A DNA stretch of 18,400 bases from Kiritimatiellia bacterium (GCA_017547265.1 JAFYQC010000226.1:1-18400), one strand, 5' to 3'; shown: positions 8,362 to 15,618, counted from the stretch's first letter. The notes: generated from the letters alone by a model not told the origin. Numbers and translations: made by a program.

Positions 8362-8748
8362 TCAAAACGGCATGTCATCTATCGCGCCGGCGTCTTCCGG
8401 GAAATCGGGCTCTGCCGGGGCGGGAACGGGCTCGGTGGAAGAGCCGTCCGCATTGAGGACCTCGATCTTGAGGCCCGTCAAGTCGGTGAAGTACTTGACC
8501 TGGCCCTGGGGATTCGTCCACTCGCGGCCGTCGATGGCAAAGCGAATCTTGGCGCGCTGACCCTCGCGCACCGTGTCGAGCATGGATGCGGCGTCCTTCT
8601 TGAAGGTGAACGCGATGTGGTTGGGCCACTTTGACTCAGCCCCAACATCATCTGTCATCACGACATCGCGCTTAGTGAAACCGCTCGCAAAGCTCTGGAG
8701 CTGAAGCACCTTCTCGACAACGCCTGTATACTCGTAAATAGCCGCCAT
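8362..8748 (-). CDS. DUF3127 family protein with SSB-like acidic C-terminal tip
   Basis: The 128-residue product resembles DUF3127 proteins, small mostly beta-strand proteins of unknown function found widely in Bacteroidetes and related groups. Visible family-like stretches are YTGVVEKVLQLQSF, a central HIAFTFKKDAASMLDTVREGQRAKIRFAIDGREW, and the VKYFTDLTGLKIEVLN strand. Then comes a Pro/Ala/Glu-rich linker and the tip AIDDMPF. That tip strongly resembles the DDIPF end by which single-stranded DNA-binding protein recruits its partners. This and the strand-rich core make an OB-fold nucleic-acid protein plausible, but it is not shown. The ATG at 8748 has an AGGA box and follows a TATAAT promoter. 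It is the first gene of the unit with hom and lysC. Confidence 0.75.
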   Translation of the reverse strand: MAAIYEYTGVVEKVLQLQSFASGFTKRDVVMTDDVGAESKWPNHIAFTFKKDAASMLDTVREGQRAKIRFAIDGREWTNPQGQVKYFTDLTGLKIEVLNADGSSTEPVPAPAEPDFPEDAGAIDDMPF

Positions 8749-8779
8749 TTCCGTCTCGTCCTTTTTTGGGTTTCCGAAT

Positions 8780-8785
8780 ATTATA
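8780..8785 (-). promoter_or_regulatory. Predicted -10 box of the DUF3127-hom-lysC unit
   Basis: A perfect TATAAT, preceded by GG, lies 31 bases before the DUF3127 start codon, in an AT-rich island of an otherwise GC-rich region. No clear -35 box is visible 16-18 bases upstream, so the promoter assignment rests on the -10 box, the composition and the position after the nadD hairpin. Confidence 0.5.
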
Positions 8786-8875
8786 CCATTTTTTGGCGGC
8801 TCCTACGCCTATAAGCGGAAATTATCGCATTTTGATTGAACCCCATGCTGAAACTCGCCCCGCCGCGTACTCAAT

Positions 8876-8965
8876 TGTTCGGCGGCGGAGCGAAGGTCCG
8901 AGCGAGGGGATACGGCGTATTCGCCGAGGGTTCCCCGAGGAGGAGCCTTCGGACGCCGCCGAACA
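8876..8965 (-). other. Large inverted-repeat RNA structure downstream of nadD, possible terminator or structured RNA
   Basis: A perfect 12-base inverted repeat (TGTTCGGCGGCG at 8876-8887, CGCCGCCGAACA at 8954-8965) encloses further nested pairings: CGAAGG/CCTTCG (8891-8896 with 8946-8951), GGGGA/TCCCC (8906-8910 with 8932-8936) and CGGCG/CGCCG closing a TATT loop (8913-8926). It begins four bases beyond the nadD stop codon in transcription order, so it could end or protect the pbpC-to-nadD transcript. No T-tract follows it (AATTGAGT), so it is not a classical intrinsic terminator. I could not match it to a known riboswitch or SRP RNA pattern. The remaining bases 8786-8875, up to the next promoter, hold nothing else I recognise. 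Confidence 0.6.
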
Positions 8966-8969
8966 CCCC

Positions 8970-9611
8970 CTATGGCTTGAGGTAGAGGCGGCAGTGGCAG
9001 AGGCCGTGGTAGGCGGGGTCGGCGAGCTGGCCCTTGAACTCGTCACAGGGGCAGAAGAACTCAGGGAGCTTCGGCAGGCGGCACGGGCAAAAGCCATGCT
9101 TGCGGACAAGGCCGTCTTTCACGACCTTGACCACTTTCTCGTCACCATTAAACACCACCTTGCCCTTCTCAAAGAGCTCTCGTATCTCCGTAGACGACTC
9201 CTTCGTACGCGGGAACGACTTGAAGGTGACGAGCTTCTTCAGCTCCTCGTAGTCCTTCCAGCGCGGCAGCCCCTCGACGGAGTCTTCGCCAATCAGGAAG
9301 AAAAGTTCCGCGCCAGGATTCTCCGCGGCAATCTCACGCACGGTATCTATCGCATAGGAAACACCGCCGCGCTTCAACTCGCGGTCGTCGACAACCGCCT
9401 CGGGGATCTCGGCAAAGGCGTTCTTCACCATCTCGAGCCGATCCCATGGAAGAGGCGGCATATCCTTCGCCGCCTCAGTCTTGAAGGGGCTCACATTCGC
9501 AGGAATCACAATGAGCCGGTCAAGCGCGAGCGAAGCAACCGCCTCGCGCGCTAGGTTGACATGCCCGAAGTGGACGGGATTGAAACTCCCGCCGTAGATG
9601 CCGATCTTCAC
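8970..9611 (-). CDS. nadD: Nicotinate-nucleotide adenylyltransferase fused to an FTR-like iron-sulfur domain
   Basis: Residues 1 to about 150 are NadD, which adenylates nicotinate mononucleotide in NAD synthesis: GSFNPVHFGH (residues 8-17, the nucleotidyltransferase GxFxPxHxGH motif), FFLIGEDSVEGLPRW and the SSTEIR signature (139-144). The normal family C-terminus, a helix ending in something like YIRKHGLY, is missing. Instead residues about 155-213 read as a complete small ferredoxin-thioredoxin-reductase catalytic-type module: CPC at 175-177, CPC at 187-189 and CHC at 205-207, ending CHCRLYLKP. In plant-type FTR the equivalent cysteines hold a [4Fe-4S] cluster next to a redox disulfide; spacing here is x9 and x15 instead of x16 and x8. 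The start is GTG, overlapping the proC stop as GTGA. An internal GTG near residue 152 could also release the second domain. Confidence 0.85.
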   Translation of the reverse strand: MKIGIYGGSFNPVHFGHVNLAREAVASLALDRLIVIPANVSPFKTEAAKDMPPLPWDRLEMVKNAFAEIPEAVVDDRELKRGGVSYAIDTVREIAAENPGAELFFLIGEDSVEGLPRWKDYEELKKLVTFKSFPRTKESSTEIRELFEKGKVVFNGDEKVVKVVKDGLVRKHGFCPCRLPKLPEFFCPCDEFKGQLADPAYHGLCHCRLYLKP

Positions 9612-10390
9612 GCAAGCTCCTTCGAGCGCCTCGCGGCGGCAGCAAGCGTAGCGGCGACAATCTTCTTGAACTCGGGAACGTCCATCTTCTCCATGCCCGC
9701 GGCAGTCGTGCCGCCCTTCGTGCAGACGCCCTCGATAAACGGACGTAGCGCCATGCCGCTCTCCCTGAGGAACTTCGCAGTCCCGAACATCGTCTGCTCA
9801 GCGAGGAGACGTGCGACGGCGGGCTTGAGCCCGAGCTTGATGCCACCCTCGACCATCGCCTCCTCCATATAGGCGAAATACGCGGGGCCCGAACCGGAAA
9901 GCGCAGTCACGGCGTCGAAGTCCTTCTCCTTGAGGACGACTGTCGCGCCAGCGCCACCGAGAATCTTCTCGACAAGCTTCACGTCCTTCGCGGGAGTCTT
10001 CGTGGCCGCGCATATCGCGCACATGCCTGCGTTCGCGCGCAGCGCGAGGTTGGGCATCACGCGGACGAGATTGACTTTCGCGCCAAATGCCTTCTTGAGC
10101 TTCGCAAGCGTCTTGCCAGCGACAATCGAGACGATCGTGTGCTTCTCGGTAAGGAGCGGCTTTACCTCGGCGGCGACTGCATCCACGTCCTGCGGACGTA
10201 CGGCGAGAAAGACGAACTTCGCCTTCTTCGCGACTTCCTTCACGTCTGCCGTCGTCGCGACGCCGTACTTCCGCTTCAAATCCGCCGCGCGTTCCGCGAC
10301 CTTCTCGGCCATCACGACGCCCTTCTTGTCCTCAATCGCGGAAAGAATCCCCCCCGCCATCTTGCCTGCACCAAAGAATCCGATTTTCAT
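9608..10390 (-). CDS. proC: Pyrroline-5-carboxylate reductase
   Basis: ProC reduces 1-pyrroline-5-carboxylate to proline with NADPH, the last step of proline synthesis. The 260-residue product opens with the Rossmann motif MKIGFFGAGKMAGGIL, has FVFLAVRPQDV and VRVMPNLALRANAGM in the middle, and the C-terminal family signature ALSGSGPAYFAYMEEAM followed by TKGGTTAAGME. Length is normal (about 260-280). The ATG at 10390 has a strong AGGAGA ribosome binding site and lies 12 bases after murA. Its TGA overlaps the GTG of nadD by four bases, suggesting coupled translation. Confidence 0.95.
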   Translation of the reverse strand: MKIGFFGAGKMAGGILSAIEDKKGVVMAEKVAERAADLKRKYGVATTADVKEVAKKAKFVFLAVRPQDVDAVAAEVKPLLTEKHTIVSIVAGKTLAKLKKAFGAKVNLVRVMPNLALRANAGMCAICAATKTPAKDVKLVEKILGGAGATVVLKEKDFDAVTALSGSGPAYFAYMEEAMVEGGIKLGLKPAVARLLAEQTMFGTAKFLRESGMALRPFIEGVCTKGGTTAAGMEKMDVPEFKKIVAATLAAAARRSKELA

Positions 10391-10402
10391 TTGCTCTCCT
10401 GA

Positions 10403-11686
10403 TTATTTTCTGATTATCCCCGCACCGATGGCGGAAAGCTCTGTTTCGACGGAAACATATCCACGGTCGACCGTCTCTGCGCCGAGAATCGTCGACTCGC
10501 CTTTCGCTACGAGCGCGGCGATGACGAGCGCAACACCTGCGCGGATGTCGGGCGAAGTCACGGTCCCGCCGTAGAGCTGCGAAGGTCCCGTCACGACGAC
10601 GCGATGAGGGTCGCACTGCACGATCTTCGCGCCCATCTGCCGAAGGTGGTCGACGAAGTAAAGCCGCGACTCGAACATCTTCTCGAAGAAAAGGCATGTG
10701 CCGCGCGTCTGCGTCGCAAGCACGATCAGCACCGACATGAGATCCGACGGAAACGCAGGCCATGTGCCGTCCGCCACAGACGGAATCGCGTCGCCGAGAT
10801 CGTATTTCATCTTGAGGCGCTTTTTAGGCACGTAGCGGAGAGTCCGCTCCTTCGCATCTATCGTCCACGTCACGCCGAAGCGCGCAAACGCCCCTTCGAG
10901 GATTTCGAACGGCACGGGGTCGATGCCGGTAAGCGTAAGTTCGCCGCCAGTGACCGCCGCCGCGACGATATAGCTCCCCGCTTCGATGTAGTCGCACCCT
11001 ACCGTCGCCTCGCAGCCGTGAAGCGCCTCGACTCCATCGACCTCGATGCGGTTCGTGCCGGCGCCCGATATCTTCGCGCCCATGGCGTTGAGCATCGTCG
11101 CAAGGTCGACGATATGCGGCTCACATGCAGCATTGAAAATGACCGTGCGCCCGCGCGCGAGGACGGAGGCCATTAGGATGTTCTCGGTCGCAGTGACCGA
11201 CGCCTCGTCGAGAAGAATCTTAGCACCCTTGAGTTCGCCCTTGAAGCGAAGCGTCTTCCTGCCAGCGACCGTCTTCGCACCAAGCGAGCGGAAGCCGGCG
11301 AAATGGGTATCGAGACGGCGGTGGCCGATCTGGTCGCCACCTGGCGGCGGCAGCGAAGCGCGGCCGACGCGAGCGAGAAGCGGCCCAGCGAAAAGGAAGC
11401 TCGTGCGAATCTTCGCGGCAAGCGCGGCGTCGATCTTCGCCGTCTTCACCTTTGGCGTCGCGATTGTCGCAGTTCCAGCCTTCAGGTCACGCGTCACCTT
11501 CGCGCCAAAGGACTTCGCCGCGTCGAGCATCGCCGCGACGTCTGCAATGTCGGGAACGTTGCATAGCGTCACCGTCTCGGAAGTCAAAAGCGACGCCGCT
11601 ATCATCGGCAGGGCGGCGTTCTTGTTCCCAGAGACGCGGTGCGTCCCGGAAATCTTCCTCCCGCCCTGGATGACGAAACGACTCAC
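10403..11686 (-). CDS. murA: UDP-N-acetylglucosamine 1-carboxyvinyltransferase (MurA) with Asp at the catalytic Cys position
   Basis: MurA transfers enolpyruvate from PEP to UDP-GlcNAc, the first committed step of peptidoglycan synthesis. The 427-residue product starts SRFVIQGGRKISGTHRVSGNKNAALP, with the conserved K22/N23. The active-site loop reads PPPGGDQIGHRR, so the residue equal to E. coli Cys115 is Asp118, and Arg120 is retained as R123. The C-terminal part has PSDLM, FESRLYFVDHLRQMGA, SPDIRAGVALVIAALVAKGES and VDRGYVSVETEL, all typical of MurA. Asp at this site is known from mycobacteria, chlamydiae and Borrelia and gives intrinsic fosfomycin insensitivity with retained activity. Start is GTG, overlapping the stop of the upstream RCK gene as GTGA. 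Confidence 0.93.
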   Translation of the reverse strand: MSRFVIQGGRKISGTHRVSGNKNAALPMIAASLLTSETVTLCNVPDIADVAAMLDAAKSFGAKVTRDLKAGTATIATPKVKTAKIDAALAAKIRTSFLFAGPLLARVGRASLPPPGGDQIGHRRLDTHFAGFRSLGAKTVAGRKTLRFKGELKGAKILLDEASVTATENILMASVLARGRTVIFNAACEPHIVDLATMLNAMGAKISGAGTNRIEVDGVEALHGCEATVGCDYIEAGSYIVAAAVTGGELTLTGIDPVPFEILEGAFARFGVTWTIDAKERTLRYVPKKRLKMKYDLGDAIPSVADGTWPAFPSDLMSVLIVLATQTRGTCLFFEKMFESRLYFVDHLRQMGAKIVQCDPHRVVVTGPSQLYGGTVTSPDIRAGVALVIAALVAKGESTILGAETVDRGYVSVETELSAIGAGIIRK

Positions 11687-12339
11687 GACAGCGCGTCTAT
11701 CTTGCGCGTCTCGCCGAACACGACGAGCTTGTCGTCCGGCTCGAGCTTGTCGGTCGGCTGCGGTATGACGACGTTGCGCGGCTTGTTGGGATCAGCGTCC
11801 GCGCGGCGTATGCAGAGGACTGTTATTCCCGACTTCTTGCGGAGATCCGCCTCGGCAAGCGTCAGGCCGCGCGAGCCGTCGGGAACGTCGATCTCGGCGA
11901 TCGAATAGCCGTCGGCGACTTCGAGGAAGTCGACGACATCGTGGTTCGCGATTGCACGCGCGAGACGATGGGCGCTGTCGCGGTCGGGATACACCACGCT
12001 GTCCGCGCCAATGCGGCGCAGTATCTTGCCGTGAAGTTCGCTCGTCGCCTTCGAGACGACGCTCGTCACGCCGAGCTCCTTGCAGTTCGCCGTCGCCATC
12101 ATCGACGCCTCGATGTTGGAGCCAATGGCTACGACAACGACATCGCACTCGCCGAAGCCGGCTTCCGCGAGGACGTGCGGCTGTGTAGCGTCGCCCTGGA
12201 GAGCCGTCGCAAACTCGGAGGCATTCTGCATCGCGGGGCGGTTGCGGTCAATGAGGATCACTTCCGCGCCCGCGTTGGCGAGCGTTTCCGCCAGGCTCAT
12301 TCCAAATCGCCCGGCGCCGATGATTCCAATGCGTTTCAT
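11683..12339 (-). CDS. ktrA: KtrA/TrkA-type RCK-domain potassium channel regulator
   Basis: RCK proteins form a cytoplasmic gating ring on Ktr/Trk potassium transporters and bind nucleotides. The 218-residue product has an N-terminal RCK_N Rossmann domain (MKRIGIIGAGRFGMSLAETL, then VILIDRN, LQGDATQPHVL and VVVVAIGSNIEASMMAT) and a C-terminal RCK_C domain from about residue 140 (IAEIDVPDGSRGLTLAEADL, ending in LEPDDKLVVFGE). The single N+C pair and length fit KtrA/KtrC better than the double-length TrkA of E. coli. The ATG at 12339 sits exactly where homology begins; there is no ribosome binding site before it, only a TAAAAT seven bases upstream. No transporter subunit (KtrB/TrkH) is present in the window. 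Confidence 0.88.
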   Translation of the reverse strand: MKRIGIIGAGRFGMSLAETLANAGAEVILIDRNRPAMQNASEFATALQGDATQPHVLAEAGFGECDVVVVAIGSNIEASMMATANCKELGVTSVVSKATSELHGKILRRIGADSVVYPDRDSAHRLARAIANHDVVDFLEVADGYSIAEIDVPDGSRGLTLAEADLRKKSGITVLCIRRADADPNKPRNVVIPQPTDKLEPDDKLVVFGETRKIDALS

Positions 12340-12346
12340 ATCGTGT

Positions 12347-12352
12347 ATTTTA
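12347..12352 (-). promoter_or_regulatory. Possible -10 box giving a leaderless ktrA transcript
   Basis: TAAAAT lies in a short AT-rich stretch seven bases before the ktrA ATG, in the 53-base gap after pbpC. No convincing -35 box is seen. If used, transcription would start at or next to the ATG, which would explain the lack of a Shine-Dalgarno sequence. Confidence 0.3.
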
Positions 12353-12392
12353 CCATAAATTTGACTGCGCTTGTGCGGTTCGCCTATCTCGA

Positions 12393-14528
12393 CTATTCCA
12401 CACTGACGGTGACAGTAGCCGAGACTGCGTCGCCAGATTCGGTGGCGCAAGTTATGACGTGCTTCCCCGGAGACATCTCCGCGGCAAATGCGCCGCGCCC
12501 GACAGTCTCGCCTACGGGAGCAGCGTCAACGGACCACCAGAGCCTGGTGTCGGGCGGAACTTCACCGACTTGGCAGACTATGCGCTGCTCAAGCGATCCG
12601 GAGACGAGATGGAACTGTGCGCCATCCTCGGGCTTCACGAGAGAGAGTGCGGGGCCTCCCTCTTCGATTAGCTTTCCGTCTGGCCCGCGCCTATGAATAT
12701 TGCAAAGCCGAGGCGAACTACGGCTCTTGACGGACCTTCCTTCTTCCGTCTCGGGACAGTCAGGCGAGGCGGGAAGCCCAGTCTTCTTGCAGACGACGCA
12801 CTTCACCACGCCCTCTGGCTTTTCGAACCATGGGGCAGTTCCGCTCGGATAGAGCTGGCGCATGACGCTCCACGCGACAGGCGCAGCGGCCTTTGCACCT
12901 ACGACGCTCTTGTCACCGAAGCCGCCTGTCTTGTGCCCGCACCAGACACCAACGACGAACTCCGGATTCCACGCGACCGTCCATGCGTCGCGGTACGCGC
13001 TCGACGTGCCTGTCTTCCACGCGAAGCGCGGCGCCGCGACATCTGCAACATGCCCAAGGGCTGCATGCGAGCGCTCGTCGCCAGAGAGCATGTCGGAAAC
13101 GAGATAGGCGCATGCGGGCGCAAACCGTCCGTCGCCGCCACGCGCGAGAACTCCGTATGCGCGAACGAGCTCGAGAAGCGAGACTTCGACATTCCCGATT
13201 GCCATTCCAAGGCCAAACGACGCGGCATCTTCAGTGACGTGCCCGAAGCCAAGGGCGCGAAGTTCCTCTGCGAAGGACTCGACTCCGACTTCGTCGAGAA
13301 GGCGGACGAACGGAACATTGAGCGAAAGAACGAGCGCATCGCGCACAGTGACAAGGCCGCGGTACCTGCCGTCGAAGTTCGCGGGCCTATAGCCCTTGAA
13401 CGAAATGGGCGAATCGACGAGACGGCGCTCTGGAGTCGCGAGGCCTCGCTCCATCGCAAGCGCGACGAGGAACGGCTTGAGGGTCGAGCCCGCGGGGCGC
13501 AGCGAAGTCGCGGTATTTACCTGCCCGTCCTTGCCGTCGAAATAGTCGCCGCTACAAGCCATTGCGACTATCTCGCCTGTCGCTGGTTTCATCACGACGA
13601 CAGCAGAAGAAAAGCCGCCCTTCTCCGCCGCCGCAGAAACAGCGTGCTCGCACAAAAGCTGGATGTCGGCGTCAAGCGCCGTAGTCACATCCACTCCTCC
13701 TCGCCCTCCGCGAAGCCCATGTTCCGAGATGTACCAGTCGCAAAAATGCGGCGCGAGAAACGGCCTCGGCGCGCGGCGGACTTCCGGCTCGACCGATTGC
13801 GCCCCCTCGAGCTGCTCGTCAGTGATGTAGCCAAGTGCCCGCATCCTCTCGAGGACATAGTCGCGCCGCTTAAACGCCTGTGCATGTCGCTCAGGGCTTC
13901 CCCACCTGTCGGGGCGGAAGCGCGTCGGTGCCTGAACCATTCCTGCGAGCATCGCCGCTTCGCCAAGCCCGAGTTCCTTCGTGCTCTTGCCGAACCAGCC
14001 CTGCGATGCCGCCTCTATGCCGACGAAGTTCGAGCCAAAGGGAGCACGATTAAGGTACTGCGAGATAATCCATTCCTTCGACTTCGCGCGCTCCATCTTG
14101 GCGGCCTTGATCGCCTCCTTCCACTTCCACCAGAGATTCTTAGGGTGGGGTTTTAGAAGTCGCACAGCCTGCATCGTAATAGTCGACGCGCCGGAAATGC
14201 GCCGTCTGCAACTGACATTCTGCCATGCCGCGCGAAGGACGCTCATCGGCCTCACGCCGTGGTGCGACCAGAACGAACTGTCCTCGGCCGCAACAAGCGC
14301 CTTCACAATCCAATCGTCGGGAGAGGCGACGTAGAACGGACGACAGTCGACATCACCGGGCCCAAGTGTCACGCGCAGGATTCTACCCGACGCGTCGCGA
14401 AGTATCGTGCCGCCGGGATATTCGTCCGCCCCCTCGTCGCTCCATCCGATGAAGATCCACGAGCAAACGAGAAACACCGCCGCGAGCGCGGCGACGATGC
14501 GGGCAAGTAAAACGATTTTCCTCTTCAC
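12393..14528 (-). CDS. pbpC: Penicillin-binding protein 1C, bifunctional class A PBP
   Basis: PBP1C combines a GT51 glycosyltransferase with a transpeptidase in the inner membrane, facing the periplasm. The 711-residue product has an N-terminal anchor (about residues 7-28), the glycosyltransferase motifs AAEDSSFWSHHG (catalytic E82) and GASTITMQ (113-120), then QYLNRAPFG. The transpeptidase motifs are STLK at S348-K351, SLN at S402-N404 and KTGT at K505-T508. The C-terminus has a Cys-rich piece (CVVCKKTGLPASPDC) and a BiPBP_C-type beta domain from about 630 to the end, which is what marks it as PBP1C. Start is GTG (MKRKIVLL), downstream of a TATAAT box. The alpha-2-macroglobulin gene often paired with pbpC is absent. 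Confidence 0.93.
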   Translation of the reverse strand: MKRKIVLLARIVAALAAVFLVCSWIFIGWSDEGADEYPGGTILRDASGRILRVTLGPGDVDCRPFYVASPDDWIVKALVAAEDSSFWSHHGVRPMSVLRAAWQNVSCRRRISGASTITMQAVRLLKPHPKNLWWKWKEAIKAAKMERAKSKEWIISQYLNRAPFGSNFVGIEAASQGWFGKSTKELGLGEAAMLAGMVQAPTRFRPDRWGSPERHAQAFKRRDYVLERMRALGYITDEQLEGAQSVEPEVRRAPRPFLAPHFCDWYISEHGLRGGRGGVDVTTALDADIQLLCEHAVSAAAEKGGFSSAVVVMKPATGEIVAMACSGDYFDGKDGQVNTATSLRPAGSTLKPFLVALAMERGLATPERRLVDSPISFKGYRPANFDGRYRGLVTVRDALVLSLNVPFVRLLDEVGVESFAEELRALGFGHVTEDAASFGLGMAIGNVEVSLLELVRAYGVLARGGDGRFAPACAYLVSDMLSGDERSHAALGHVADVAAPRFAWKTGTSSAYRDAWTVAWNPEFVVGVWCGHKTGGFGDKSVVGAKAAAPVAWSVMRQLYPSGTAPWFEKPEGVVKCVVCKKTGLPASPDCPETEEGRSVKSRSSPRLCNIHRRGPDGKLIEEGGPALSLVKPEDGAQFHLVSGSLEQRIVCQVGEVPPDTRLWWSVDAAPVGETVGRGAFAAEMSPGKHVITCATESGDAVSATVTVSVE

Positions 14529-14566
14529 GCCCTATACTCGCCGCAAAGAGGAAAATCTGACACGGC

Positions 14567-14572
14567 ATTATA
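14567..14572 (-). promoter_or_regulatory. Predicted -10 box for the pbpC-ktrA-murA-proC-nadD run
   Basis: A perfect TATAAT on the minus strand lies 38 bases before the pbpC GTG, in the 61-base gap after lpxC. The -35 region is poor, so the promoter may be weak or need an activator. The gap shows no terminator hairpin, so read-through from lpxC is possible. Confidence 0.45.
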
Positions 14573-14589
14573 CGCGCACGCTTAAAACG

Positions 14590-15618
14590 TTACGCGGTCA
14601 CCAACAGGTCGTTGCGCCTGAGCGCGCGGATCGCGTCGCAGTCGAGCGTATGCCCCGCGCGATAGGAGACAACCGTCCCGACGAAGCGAGATGAGCCGCC
14701 GATAAGCGCGATTGCCGCCATGAGATCGAGCGTCGCACGGTGCCAGACGGGCTCGAGGAACTTGTCTCCAACGGGGAAGCGCGGCTCGGTGTAGAACTTG
14801 CGCTTGCCGTGGATCAGGATGTTCCTGTCGTTGTAGCCCCAGTTGCGCGTCGCGGCAAAAAGCTTTCCGACCGTCTTCGCGAGAATGTACTGGCGACGCG
14901 TCGCGTTCGTCCTAGCGAGAGCCGCGTAGCGGAAGGTCTCGGGCGTGACGTCAAAGAGAATCCGCTGGTCGCCGATGACCGTGTTCCACGATATGCCGCA
15001 GTCGATGCGCAGGTTCCTCTCGCCGTTCTCGGCGGGGAGGAAAAGAAGGAAGTCGCCGCGACCGCCGCCAAAGGCGACAGGTTCCTTGACCGTGACATAA
15101 GTCGCGTCTTCGCTGGTCTCCGCGATCTTAGCGTGCTCCATCGCCTTGATGAGTGGCAGCGACGACTGCTCGAAGAGCGGCGGATCGCCAGAGTTCACCT
15201 TGAGAAGCACATCATCGACACCGAGCCCGACTTTGAGCGCGATGATATGCTCGACCATGCGAAGGTAGTTGTGCGGCGAACCGGAGCGAAGCACGAGGTT
15301 CTGCGCGCTCGTCCAGAGGTTTGCGATGTCCACCGCGGTGTCCAGCTGCTCGGGAAGATCCATGCGGCGAATCCACCAGCCGGGCTTGTGCGGCGGCGCG
15401 AAGGTGAGCGTCTGCTTTTCGCTGCCCTTGAAAGTGCCGATACCAGCGACAGGCGCTTCTCCGAGAATCGTCTGGCGCTTCGCCGGGAAAGGCGACGAGC
15501 GATCCTGGGCAAGACGCGTCTCGTCTATCGGCTGGACGCGGAAGCGCTCGTAGGCCGCCGCGATAGACGCGGACGAGCCGAACACTGTCTTTCCGATTCG
15601 GTAGGAAGGTAGGTCCAT
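14590..15618 (-). CDS. lpxC: LpxC-family UDP-3-O-acyl-N-acetylglucosamine deacetylase, divergent
   Basis: LpxC is the zinc deacetylase for the committed step of lipid A synthesis. The 342-residue product is longer than usual (about 300) because of some 47 extra N-terminal residues before RQTILGEAPVAGIGTFKGSEKQTLTF. Family features are seen in order: HNYLRMVEH (E123-H124, equal to E78-H79), TPETFRYAALART (equal to the FxxEIAxART stretch), GGSSRFVGTVVSYRAGH (H323, equal to H265). However the helix equal to HKxLDxIGD reads WHRATLDLMAA: D298 is kept, but the His is one residue out of register, and the Lys and second Asp (K239, D246) are Ala. Activity is therefore uncertain. It follows the acyl-CoA synthetase gene by 26 bases. 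Confidence 0.75.
   Translation of the reverse strand: MDLPSYRIGKTVFGSSASIAAAYERFRVQPIDETRLAQDRSSPFPAKRQTILGEAPVAGIGTFKGSEKQTLTFAPPHKPGWWIRRMDLPEQLDTAVDIANLWTSAQNLVLRSGSPHNYLRMVEHIIALKVGLGVDDVLLKVNSGDPPLFEQSSLPLIKAMEHAKIAETSEDATYVTVKEPVAFGGGRGDFLLFLPAENGERNLRIDCGISWNTVIGDQRILFDVTPETFRYAALARTNATRRQYILAKTVGKLFAATRNWGYNDRNILIHGKRKFYTEPRFPVGDKFLEPVWHRATLDLMAAIALIGGSSRFVGTVVSYRAGHTLDCDAIRALRRNDLLVTA

Noticed and set aside
8876..8965. Identity as SRP 4.5S RNA, 6S RNA or a known riboswitch
   Set aside because: The nested stem is real, but the conserved SRP tip (GGAAGGAAGCAGCC-like) is absent and I see no known riboswitch core, so it is left as an unnamed structure.
12361..12390. Plus-strand TTGACT with a TATCTC about 18 bases on, as a promoter
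   Set aside because: There is no plus-strand gene downstream, and the -10 match is poor; it is probably chance.
12693..14156. A 487-codon plus-strand open frame
   Set aside because: It is antisense to pbpC, whose motifs are all intact; the protein has Arg-rich, low-complexity composition and no family features.
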